A DNA stretch of 8,675 nt from a bacterium (GCA_021790955.1 JAJYFI010000046.1:1-8675), one strand, 5' to 3'; shown: positions 1 through 6,609, counted from the stretch's first letter. Numbers and translations are program-made. The notes: generated from the letters alone by a model not told the origin.

Positions 1-571
1 CGCCGACCCTGTCGGGGGTCCATTCGACCCGCAGGACGCCGCCGTCCAAAAGGCGGCGCAGGCGCTCCGCGTCGGGCCCTCCCGGTCCCCCCAGGGCGAG
101 CTTGGTCTTGACGCCGCGGGCGACCTCCCGGGCGAAGCTCGGCCCCGAGAGGGTATAGACGGCCCGGGCGTTGGGAAGCTCCGACTCAATCACCTGCCCC
201 ATGGTCTTGAGGGTGCCGTGCTCGATGCCCTTTGAGGCGTTGACGACGAAGGGGCGCTCTCGCGGAAAAAGTCGGCGGATCGTCCGGGCGGTGCCGCGCA
301 CGGCCGTCGAAGGGAGAGCGAAAAGGATCACCCGGGTTCCGTCGATCGCCTGCCGCAAATCCGCCGTCACCGTGACCTCGGGCGCGAGCCTCAGGCCCGC
401 CAGGTGCGGATGCCGGCGTGAGGAGGCGATCAGGGAGGCCTTGTGCGGGTCGAACTCCCAAATGGAGACGGGGGCCTTGCCGCGGCTCACGACCCAGAAC
501 TGCTCGGCCAGGACCGTCCCCCACATGCCGGCGCCCAGGACCGCGATTCGCGGATATTGTTCAAGTTCCAT
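1..571 (-). CDS. gpsA: NAD(P)-dependent glycerol-3-phosphate dehydrogenase (partial, C-terminus beyond left edge)
   Basis: GpsA reduces dihydroxyacetone phosphate to sn-glycerol-3-phosphate in the cytoplasm, feeding phospholipid synthesis. The 190 visible residues are the Rossmann half. The dinucleotide motif GAGMWG is at residues 13-18, NASKGIE at 111-117 with the conserved lysine K114, and SGPSFAREV at 142-150. The visible part ends at DRVG, just before the family's usual GGALKN segment with the second catalytic lysine, which should lie left of the window. The ATG at 571 is the first start after the hflX stop, is in the same frame as hflX, and lies 18 bases beyond it. No clear Shine-Dalgarno precedes it; the gap is AT-rich. 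Last visible gene of the run that starts at fur or earlier. The family call is firm; whether NADH or NADPH is preferred cannot be told. Confidence 0.95.
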   Translation of the reverse strand, partial: MELEQYPRIAVLGAGMWGTVLAEQFWVVSRGKAPVSIWEFDPHKASLIASSRRHPHLAGLRLAPEVTVTADLRQAIDGTRVILFALPSTAVRGTARTIRRLFPRERPFVVNASKGIEHGTLKTMGQVIESELPNARAVYTLSGPSFAREVARGVKTKLALGGPGGPDAERLRRLLDGGVLRVEWTPDRVG

Positions 572-589
572 GGGGATATTAAAAGAATT

Positions 590-1879
590 CTAACATTTAC
601 TTGAGGCGCCCGATTCCAAAGCGTCCAAGCCATCCTCCTCCATCCGTTTGAGGAGCCGTTCCCAGTTGGCCTCGGTCACGCGCAAGCCGATTTTCAGCCG
701 GCCTTCCTCGGTGTCCACGGAGACGACCTGGGCGGCCTTGCGGATCATCCCGAGCTTCGAGGCCGCGTCGAGCGGCAGGGAAAGGCGCCGCGGCTTCCAG
801 CGCCCCGAAAGCGCCTGAGCGAGGGCCTCGTAGAGGCGGTCCATCCCCTCGCCCGTGCGGCAGGAGATGAGAGGGCGGGAGGGCTCCCGACGCTCCAGCG
901 ACCGCCTCGTCGCGGCGTCGAGGGCGTCGGCCTTGCTGAAGGCGCGCACGAGAGGGATGTCTCGAGCTCCCATCTCGTCCAAGATGGCCGCCACGGCGCT
1001 CTCCTGCATCTCGCGATCGGGGGAGCCTGCGTCGGAGAGGAAGAGGAGGCAGTCGGCCTGGGTCAATTCCTCGAGCGTTGAGCGGAAGGCGGCGACCAGC
1101 GTCGTGGGAAGGCGCTGGATGAATCCGACGGTGTCGGTCGCCACCGCCCAGCCGAAGCCGGGGATTTTGACGCGGCGGGCGGTGGGATCGAGCGTCGCGA
1201 AGAGCTTGTCGTCGGCGTAGACGGGGGACGCGCCGGGGGCCAAAGCATTGAGGAGGGTGGACTTCCCGGCGTTCGTGTAGCCGATGATCGCGATCTGGGG
1301 GACCGGCACGCTGAGCCGCGCCTCGCGCCTGACCGCGCGGGCGCGCTTGACGGCCTCGATTTTTTTCTTGAGTTCGAGGATTCGTCGCTGGATGTGGCGC
1401 CGCTCGTATTCGAGCTTCTGTTCGCCGGGCCCTCTCGTTCCGATGCCGCCTACCTGCTGGGAGAAGGCCCTCCAGGCTCCCGTCAGCCTCGGCAGAAGAT
1501 AGGAGAGCTGCGCCAATTCGACCTGGAGCCGGCCTTCCCGGGTATGCGCCCTTTGAGCGAAGATATCGAGGATGAGGCGCGTGCGGTCGACGATCTTGGC
1601 GGGAACCACGCCCTCGATCGCCTTTTGCTGGGAGGACGAAAGCTCGGCGTCGAAGATGACGGTCTGCGCCCGGCGCAGGCGCGCTTCCCTCGCGACTTCC
1701 TCGATTTTCCCGGAGCCCGCGAGCGTCCGGGAGTGCCAGCGGGGAAGCGCCTGGCTCAATTGCCCCACCACCTCGGCGCCGGCCGTCAGGGCCAAGCCCT
1801 CGAGCTCCGCCAGGCTTGTCGCGATGACGGCGGCTTGGCGCTTCAAACCCAGGCCCACGAGGATCGCTCGTTCGGACAT
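590..1879 (-). CDS. hflX: Ribosome-associated GTPase HflX
   Basis: HflX is a cytoplasmic GTPase that binds the 50S subunit and, in studied bacteria, splits or rescues stalled ribosomes under stress. The 429-residue length is normal. The N-terminal HflX domain covers about residues 1-185, with the family signature GGIGTRGPGEQKLE at 144-156 leading into a basic helix. The G domain follows: P-loop GYTNAGKST 200-208, switch-I region DKLFATLDPTARR 224-236, G3 DTVGF 249-253, G4 SKAD 315-318 and G5-like SCRTGEG 339-345. The G4 motif has Ser where NKxD normally has Asn. A small C-terminal domain (about 362-429) completes the protein. The ATG at 1879 is preceded by GGGAG seven bases upstream, inside the last codons of miaA, whose stop is 4 bases away, so the two are probably co-translated. 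In many bacteria miaA and hflX flank hfq; there is no hfq here. Confidence 0.97.
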   Translation of the reverse strand: MSERAILVGLGLKRQAAVIATSLAELEGLALTAGAEVVGQLSQALPRWHSRTLAGSGKIEEVAREARLRRAQTVIFDAELSSSQQKAIEGVVPAKIVDRTRLILDIFAQRAHTREGRLQVELAQLSYLLPRLTGAWRAFSQQVGGIGTRGPGEQKLEYERRHIQRRILELKKKIEAVKRARAVRREARLSVPVPQIAIIGYTNAGKSTLLNALAPGASPVYADDKLFATLDPTARRVKIPGFGWAVATDTVGFIQRLPTTLVAAFRSTLEELTQADCLLFLSDAGSPDREMQESAVAAILDEMGARDIPLVRAFSKADALDAATRRSLERREPSRPLISCRTGEGMDRLYEALAQALSGRWKPRRLSLPLDAASKLGMIRKAAQVVSVDTEEGRLKIGLRVTEANWERLLKRMEEDGLDALESGASSKC

Positions 1880-1883
1880 CGGC

Positions 1884-2894
1884 CTACTCCCGGCTCCCGG
1901 CGCCGAATCCTCGCAACAGGGATAGAACCTGCGCCGTCATATCGGGAATGGGCCCCCCCTCGATTTCGAGGGCGCTGAGCTTGTTGCGCAAATAGGTGCG
2001 CTGCCGTTTCGCGTAGGCGAGAGTGCGCCTTTGGAGGTCCTCAAGCCCCGACTCCCGGGTCTTTTCTCCTCGAAGGCAGGAGACGGCCTCTCGATAGCCG
2101 AGGCTTTGAAAGCCCGGTTCGGCGCCCGAATAGCCTTTTTCCATCAGCGCTTGCGTCTCCGCGAGGATTCCGGGCCATATCCGCCGCGATCTCTCTTCGA
2201 TGCGCCGCCGCAGCTCCGCCGGCGTCCATCGGATCGCCGCTAGAAGCGATCGGCAGGGAAGCGGTTCGGGGCGGGCCTCCTCCCAGAGTTCCGAGATGGG
2301 CCTTCCGGAGAGTTCGGCCACTTCGAGAGCGCGGATTGTCCGATGGATATTGCCCTTGGGGATCGCGGCCGCGGCCCTGGGATCGGCCGCTTGGAGCCTC
2401 TCGTGGAGCCAGGCCCGCCCGCGCCGAGCGCTTTCCTCCAGCAGTCTCTCGCGGATCGCGGCCGAGCCGCGGGGAAGAGGAGCCAGCCCATGGAGGAAGG
2501 CGGAAAGATAGAATCCCGTCCCCCCCGCCACGATCGGCAGCCGCCCGCGGTTGAGGATCTCGCCGCAGAGGGCGCGCGATTCGCGGGCAAAGGTCCCTGC
2601 GTCGAAGGCCTCTCGGGGGTCGAGGCGGTCGAGAAGATGGTACGGGACGCCGTCGACGAGGCCGTCCGGCGCGCGCGGGGGCTTCGCCGTCCCGGCGTCG
2701 AGGCCGCGGTAAACCGCGCGCGAATCCGCGGAGATGATCTCCGCGGGAACTTCCCGCGACAAGGCGACCGCCAGATCGGTCTTGCCGCTTGCGGTCGGCC
2801 CCGCGATGATGAGGACGAGTCCGGAGTTCGTGGTTACGCGCGCGGCCAGTAGGGCCCTTTCTGGGGCTTGCTGCAAAGAGGATGAAAGGCGCAC
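1884..2894 (-). CDS. miaA: tRNA dimethylallyltransferase MiaA (start uncertain)
   Basis: MiaA transfers a dimethylallyl group to N6 of A37 in tRNAs reading UNN codons, giving i6A37, the substrate of MiaB encoded two genes upstream. Counting from the GTG at 2894 (336 residues): P-loop GPTASGKT 32-39, SADSRAVYRGLDAGTAKP 55-72 with the conserved catalytic-type Asp57, GGTGFYL 124-130 with the conserved Thr126, IHRTIRALEV 183-192, and the C-terminal family motif AYAKRQRTYLR 293-303. The start is unusual. Family members normally begin a few residues before the first strand, but here no ATG, GTG or TTG lies in frame between the pilZ stop and that strand. The options are GTG 2894 (GGAG 14 bases upstream, too far), TTG 2876 (no Shine-Dalgarno) or CTG 2849 (AAGGG close upstream, but a rare start). 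All lie inside the end of pilZ. The function is firm; the first 25 or so residues are not. Confidence 0.95.
   Translation of the reverse strand: MRLSSSLQQAPERALLAARVTTNSGLVLIIAGPTASGKTDLAVALSREVPAEIISADSRAVYRGLDAGTAKPPRAPDGLVDGVPYHLLDRLDPREAFDAGTFARESRALCGEILNRGRLPIVAGGTGFYLSAFLHGLAPLPRGSAAIRERLLEESARRGRAWLHERLQAADPRAAAAIPKGNIHRTIRALEVAELSGRPISELWEEARPEPLPCRSLLAAIRWTPAELRRRIEERSRRIWPGILAETQALMEKGYSGAEPGFQSLGYREAVSCLRGEKTRESGLEDLQRRTLAYAKRQRTYLRNKLSALEIEGGPIPDMTAQVLSLLRGFGAGSRE
1887..1891 (-). promoter_or_regulatory. Shine-Dalgarno of hflX
   Basis: On the minus strand GGGAG lies seven bases before the ATG at 1879. It is contained in the final codons of miaA, which supports this start and suggests coupled translation of miaA and hflX. 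Confidence 0.7.
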
Positions 2895-3337
2895 TCGGCC
2901 ATGCAGGACTCCGGGAGCCGCAGTCCGATGCGCGTGTCGCAGTCGGTGTTGTCCTCGGCCATCCTCTCAAGGAGCTGGCGGTGCCTGACGGCGATTCTCG
3001 AGAAGGAGATGCCGAGGGAGAAGGTTTCGCCCTTCGCGGTGCTTCTCACGATGCGTCCCTCGACCGGAAGCCTGCGCAGGCCGGGAAGGCTCAGGACCAT
3101 TTGGAGGCTGCGGGCGGCCGGCGGCCGGCAGAACAGGACGACCGACATCCCCCCGGCGGAGAGATTCGTGAGCACGGCGGGGAAGCTCGAGGATTTCCTC
3201 GAGGCGCTTGCCGCGTTCCTGTTGGCTGCCCCCGCCCGGGCCGGCGCCGGCGCCTTGAAGTCCACCGTCACCGGCTCCGCGAGTCCGTTGAGGATTTCGA
3301 AGCGGGGGAACTTCCGGCGTTCGCTGGGAAGGGGCAT
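2834..3337 (-). CDS. PilZ-domain protein with cysteine-rich C-terminal tail
   Basis: A 167-residue soluble protein, with no signal peptide or membrane segment seen. PilZ domains bind cyclic di-GMP and pass its signal to a partner. Both binding motifs are present: RxxxR as R8-K-F-P-R12 and NxSxxG as NLSAGG at 58-63. Between them, residues about 29-52 are an Ala/Ser/Arg-rich insert that looks disordered. The barrel ends near residue 125. An extra tail of about 40 residues follows, with C133, C145, C149, H152 and C155, spaced like a small metal site; metal binding is inference. The ATG at 3337 lies one base after the miaB stop with a weak GGAAA upstream; the open frame continues upstream but only as a shadow of miaB. 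The tail-coding end overlaps every standard start candidate for miaA. The partner and output are unknown; the tRNA-modification genes on both sides are the only clue. Confidence 0.85.
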   Translation of the reverse strand: MPLPSERRKFPRFEILNGLAEPVTVDFKAPAPARAGAANRNAASASRKSSSFPAVLTNLSAGGMSVVLFCRPPAARSLQMVLSLPGLRRLPVEGRIVRSTAKGETFSLGISFSRIAVRHRQLLERMAEDNTDCDTRIGLRLPESCMAECAFHPLCSKPQKGPYWPRA

Positions 3338-3338
3338 G

Positions 3339-4649
3339 TCAGTTTCCGATATGCTCTGCGATGAGGGTTTGCCGCTCGAGGGCGGAGGCGCGCGCCGAAA
3401 AAAGGGTCTGCGGGGCGAGAGGCCGTTCCCAACGGAGCTTGAAACCCTGCCGGGACCGGCCGGAGGAGGAGGTGTCCGCGAGGATCTCAATGGTCTTTCC
3501 AAGCCAGCGCGATAGCCTCCTGGAGGCGGACTGCGCGACGAGAGCGTTGAGGCGGGCGAGGCGTTCTTCTTTGACGGCTTCCGGCACGTCGTCCTCCAAC
3601 TCGGCGCTGGCCGTCCCGGGGCGCGGCGAATATTTGAAGGTGTAGACTGAAGCCGGCTCAAGCGCGGCGATCAAGCTCAGGGTCTCCTCGAAGTCCTCGG
3701 CGGTCTCTGAGGGGAATCCTACAATAATATCGGTCGTGATCTCAATTTCCGGGATCGCCCGCCGCAGCTCCTCCGCCTGGCGCAGATAGGAGGCGCGCGT
3801 GTAGTTGCGGCGCATGAGCTTGAGGATCCGGTCCGAGCCCGACTGGACCGGCAGATGGAGGTGCTCGCAGACCGAGCGGCATTCCGCCATGGCCTCGACC
3901 ATCTCCGGGGTGACGAAATGCGGATGCGGGCTCATGAAGCGCAGCCGCTCGACGCCGGGGACGCCGTCGGCCAAGCGCAGAAGATCCGGGAAACGGATGT
4001 CGCGACCTCCCCGCTGCGAGCGGTAGCTGTTGACGGTTTGGCCGAGGAGAGTCAGTTCCTTGAGGCCCGCGGCGGCCTTGACGCGGACTTCCTCCAGGAT
4101 TTCCTCCGCGCCGCGGTAGATCTCCCGGCCGCGAACGGCCGGCACGATGCAGTAGGAGCAGGCATAGTTGCAGCCTCGCATGACGGTGACGAAGCCGTGC
4201 GCCAAGCGCGTGTCGTGGTCGGGGGCGCCGTTTTCCATCCATCCCCAGACCCTTCGAGCCTGGGCCTCCTCGTCGAGCGCGAGTTCGCGCGAGCGGCCCT
4301 CCAGAAGCCTTGCCGCCATGGCCGGGAAATCCGGCAGGGATTTGGCTCCCACGACGAGATCGACGTGCGGGAAGCGTTTCTTGATGTTCTCCCCCATCCG
4401 CTCGGCCGCGCATCCCGCGACGACGAGGAGCCTGCGCGGGTCCTCCTCTTTCCACGCGCGAAGCCGCCCGACCAGCGAGACGGCTCGGTGCTCCGCGTGG
4501 TCGCGCACGGTGCAGGTCGTGAGCACGATGCAGTCCGCGTCGTCGATGCCGCTCGCGTTCTCGGCTCCCCGCGCGAGAAAAGGCCGCGACAGCTCCAGGG
4601 AGTCCGCGACCGACATTTGGCATCCCAAGGCGATCGTGTGGATTCTCAT
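3339..4649 (-). CDS. miaB: tRNA-2-methylthio-N6-dimethylallyladenosine synthase MiaB
   Basis: MiaB is a radical-SAM methylthiotransferase that converts i6A37 to ms2i6A37 in tRNA and needs two 4Fe-4S clusters. The 436 residues show the full layout. The N-terminal UPF0004 domain has cluster cysteines C10 (in LGCQMS), C46 (TTCTVR) and C80 (AGCAAE). The radical-SAM domain has CxxxCxxC at C160, C164 and C167, and the MiaB-typical HLHLPVQSGSDRILKLMRRNYT at 264-284 and DIIVGFPSETAEDFEETL at 307-324. A short TRAM-like RNA-binding end covers about 384-436. The HLPVQSGS and RNYT stretches favour MiaB over the relatives MtaB and RimO. The ATG at 4649 overlaps the fur stop as ATGA with no good Shine-Dalgarno, so translation probably depends on termination-reinitiation from fur. 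The open frame extends further upstream only across the end of fur. Confidence 0.95.
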   Translation of the reverse strand: MRIHTIALGCQMSVADSLELSRPFLARGAENASGIDDADCIVLTTCTVRDHAEHRAVSLVGRLRAWKEEDPRRLLVVAGCAAERMGENIKKRFPHVDLVVGAKSLPDFPAMAARLLEGRSRELALDEEAQARRVWGWMENGAPDHDTRLAHGFVTVMRGCNYACSYCIVPAVRGREIYRGAEEILEEVRVKAAAGLKELTLLGQTVNSYRSQRGGRDIRFPDLLRLADGVPGVERLRFMSPHPHFVTPEMVEAMAECRSVCEHLHLPVQSGSDRILKLMRRNYTRASYLRQAEELRRAIPEIEITTDIIVGFPSETAEDFEETLSLIAALEPASVYTFKYSPRPGTASAELEDDVPEAVKEERLARLNALVAQSASRRLSRWLGKTIEILADTSSSGRSRQGFKLRWERPLAPQTLFSARASALERQTLIAEHIGN

Positions 4650-5116
4650 CGGGCGCAGCCGGAGCACAGTCCGAAAATCTCGTGGCGGTGCCATTGGGGG
4701 ATGAAGCCGATCTTGCGGCAGGTCCTTTCCTGGATCTGCTCGAGCTTGGGCCAGCGGACCTCCTGAATGCGGCCGCAGGAGACGCAGACGAGGTGATCGT
4801 GGTGCGGCCTTTCCCATCGCAATTCGAAGCGGGGCCGGTCCGTCCCCGAAACCTGCTCCACGAGATGGCAGGCCTTGAGCACCTTCAGGGTCCGAAAAAC
4901 CGTCGTGCGGCCGATGCCGGAAGGGGCGAGGGCCCGGTAGAGGTCCTCCTCGCTCAGGTGCCGTTCCGCTTTCATGAGCTCGGCCAATATCCGCCGGCGC
5001 TGGGACGTGAAGCGCAAGCCTTGGCGGGCGAGTTCTCGCGAAAAGATGTCCGAGACCCTTTTGCGGTAGTCTCGCGGGCTCAGGGCCGGGGAGAAATAGA
5101 CGAGCTCGCGCGGCAC
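4646..5116 (-). CDS. Fur-family metal-responsive transcriptional regulator
   Basis: Fur proteins are dimeric repressors that bind DNA when loaded with metal. The 156 residues include a winged helix (LRFTSQRRRIL 34-44; recognition region GIGRTTVFRTLKVL 67-80) and a dimerisation domain with HHDHLVCVSCG 105-115. The structural zinc cysteines are C111, C114, C151 and C154. Aligned by eye with E. coli Fur, the regulatory ligands are present: H53, E98, H106 and H108 for one site, and H105, D107, E126 and H143 for the other. Glu at 98, rather than the Asp of PerR, points to Fur or Zur over PerR, but the metal cannot be fixed. The N-terminus is about 20 residues longer than usual. The GTG at 5116 is chosen because GGAAGG lies nine bases upstream. 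An inverted repeat ends 22 bases before it, and the 3' end overlaps miaB by four bases. Confidence 0.93.
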   Translation of the reverse strand: MPRELVYFSPALSPRDYRKRVSDIFSRELARQGLRFTSQRRRILAELMKAERHLSEEDLYRALAPSGIGRTTVFRTLKVLKACHLVEQVSGTDRPRFELRWERPHHDHLVCVSCGRIQEVRWPKLEQIQERTCRKIGFIPQWHRHEIFGLCSGCAR

Positions 5117-5125
5117 GGTTTATCG

Positions 5126-5131
5126 CCTTCC
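5126..5131 (-). promoter_or_regulatory. Shine-Dalgarno of the fur-family gene
   Basis: GGAAGG on the minus strand, nine bases before the GTG at 5116. It decides the GTG start, since no ATG is in frame nearby. Confidence 0.65.
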
Positions 5132-5138
5132 CGGACGG

Positions 5139-5162
5139 CTAGTGTTGTGTCCCCAACACTAG
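5139..5162. repeat. Perfect 9-bp inverted repeat at the aspA/fur junction (operator or hairpin)
   Basis: The arms CTAGTGTTG (5139-5147) and CAACACTAG (5154-5162) are exact complements separated by six bases. The repeat spans the aspA stop codon (5159-5161) and ends 22 bases before the fur start. As RNA it forms a 9-bp hairpin, but no T-run follows on the minus strand, so it is not a classical intrinsic terminator. As DNA, its 24-bp symmetric form and position suit an operator for the fur product or another dimeric regulator. It does not resemble the usual AT-rich E. coli Fur box. The repeat is certain; its role is open. Confidence 0.6.
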
Positions 5163-6601
5163 GCTTTCCCGCGATCCCGATCCAGGATGCCCGTGACGGC
5201 GTGGGGGTCGAAGATCTTCTTGATCTCCGCGGGACTGAGGAGCCCGTGCTTCCGGGCCACCTCGGGAATGGAGAGATCCCGCGCGACGGCTTCCTTGAAG
5301 ACCTTCGCCGCCTTGGCGTAGCCGATCTTGGGGTTGAGGAGCGCGGCCAGGGAAGGGCTCTTCTCGAAGTAGGCCCGGCAGCGGTCCTTCTCGGCTCTGA
5401 TGCCCGCCACGCATCGCCCGTCAACCACGGGAAGAAAGCGGATCAACAGCGACATGGAGTCGAGGAGATTGTACGCCGTCAGCGGCGTCATGACGTTAAG
5501 ATCCATCTGCCCGGCTTGGGTCGCGAGCGCCACGGCGCCGTCGCGCCCGACGATCTGAAAGCAGATCATGTTGAGGCATTCGAGGATCGACGGGTTGACC
5601 TTGCCCGGCATGATGGAGGAGCCGGGCTGGACGGCGGGGAGGAGTATCTCCGCGAGGCCCGTCACGGGGCCCGAGGCGAGCAGCCTCAGGTCGTTGGCGA
5701 TGCGGATAAGCTCCAACGCGATCTCCTTGAGGGCGCTCGAAACCGCCTGGAGGGGCTGGTGGCTCTGGAGCGCCATCCGAGGGTCCGAGGCCGGGATAAG
5801 GGGCAGCCCCGTGATTTCCGCCAGGTTTTGAATCGCGAGCCTTCGGAATTCGAGGGAGGCGTTGGCGCCGGTCCCGGCCGCGGTCCCGCCGAGGGCGACC
5901 GGACGCAAAAGCTCCGAGCGACGCTCAAGCTCCTGGGCGCAGGCCGCCAGCGCCGCGCCGTAGGCCGAGAACTCCTGGCCCAGGGTGATGGGCACGGCGT
6001 CTTGAAGGTGGGTCCGGGCCGACTTGATGACGCCGTGGAACTCACGGCCCTTGGCCTTGAAGGTGTCCGCGAGATGCTTGAGGACGGGCAGCAATTCCCT
6101 CGTCCGGGCCAGGCAGGCGACGTAGCTTGCCGTCGGGAAGGTATCGTTCGTCGACTGGGACATGTTGACGTGGTCGTTGGGGTGGACGCGGCGGTATTCC
6201 CCCCGTGCAAGGCCCAAGAGCTCCGCGGCGCGGTTGGCGATCACCTCGTTGGCGTTCATGTTGAAGGAAGTCCCGGCGCCCGCCTGGTAGACGTCCACCA
6301 TGAACTGTTCGTCGAAGCGCCCGCGCAGGACTTCTTCCGCCGCGCGGATAACGGGGGCCGCGATCGCGGCGTCGAGCTTGCCCAGGGACTTGTTGGCCAG
6401 CGCGCAGGCTTTCTTGATCGAGGCGTAGGCCCGGATCATCGCGGGGTGGGCCTTGAGGCCGGAGACGGGAAAATTCTCAACCGCCCTCAAGGTTTGGATG
6501 CCGTAATAAGCCTCCCCCGGCACCCGCTTTTCGCCAAGGGAGTCCGTCTCGGTTCTAAAGGACGCTTTGGAGCGTCGGATTGATTTGGATGTATTCGGCA
6601 T
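5159..6601 (-). CDS. aspA: Aspartate ammonia-lyase (aspartase)
   Basis: Aspartase reversibly splits L-aspartate into fumarate and ammonia in the cytoplasm, linking amino-acid use to the TCA cycle or fumarate respiration. The 480 residues match the family length. YYGIQTLRAVENFPVSG at 32-48 is aspartase-like; class II fumarases typically have YWGAQTQRS there. The active-site residues known from Bacillus AspB all appear at a constant offset of ten: T111, S150-T151-N152, T197-H198, and the flexible loop GSSIMPGKVNP at 327-337 with catalytic-type S328, K334 and N336. The ATG at 6601 is chosen over the in-frame ATG at 6667 because GGAGG lies eight bases upstream and the N-terminus then has family length. 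It sits 76 bases after batE, with its own candidate promoter, and 42 bases before fur. No sequence link to the Bat genes is evident. Confidence 0.95.
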   Translation of the reverse strand: MPNTSKSIRRSKASFRTETDSLGEKRVPGEAYYGIQTLRAVENFPVSGLKAHPAMIRAYASIKKACALANKSLGKLDAAIAAPVIRAAEEVLRGRFDEQFMVDVYQAGAGTSFNMNANEVIANRAAELLGLARGEYRRVHPNDHVNMSQSTNDTFPTASYVACLARTRELLPVLKHLADTFKAKGREFHGVIKSARTHLQDAVPITLGQEFSAYGAALAACAQELERRSELLRPVALGGTAAGTGANASLEFRRLAIQNLAEITGLPLIPASDPRMALQSHQPLQAVSSALKEIALELIRIANDLRLLASGPVTGLAEILLPAVQPGSSIMPGKVNPSILECLNMICFQIVGRDGAVALATQAGQMDLNVMTPLTAYNLLDSMSLLIRFLPVVDGRCVAGIRAEKDRCRAYFEKSPSLAALLNPKIGYAKAAKVFKEAVARDLSIPEVARKHGLLSPAEIKKIFDPHAVTGILDRDRGKA

Positions 6602-6609
6602 GGTTTTCG

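Noticed and set aside
579..596. Five-codon leader peptide between hflX and gpsA (ATG at 596 overlapping the hflX stop)
   Set aside because: It has no ribosome site and no attenuator structure around it; an ATG overlapping a stop by chance is sufficient explanation.
2041..2970. A 309-codon open frame on the minus strand overlapping miaA in another frame
   Set aside because: The protein is extremely Arg/Pro-rich and the overlapping miaA frame carries all the family motifs.
3855..4766. A 303-codon open frame on the + strand, antisense to miaB
   Set aside because: It lies wholly opposite miaB and the end of fur, has shadow-type composition and shows no motif. High GC makes stop codons rare in this frame.
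5139..5162. Intrinsic terminator after aspA
   Set aside because: The stem is good but no T-run follows on the minus or plus strand; an operator or RNA-processing hairpin fits better.
4682..6583. A 633-codon open frame on the + strand, antisense to fur and aspA
   Set aside because: It runs opposite two clear genes with intact catalytic and metal-binding motifs. Its translation is Gly/Arg/Asp/His-rich with no recognisable domain, as expected from the complement of GC-rich codons.
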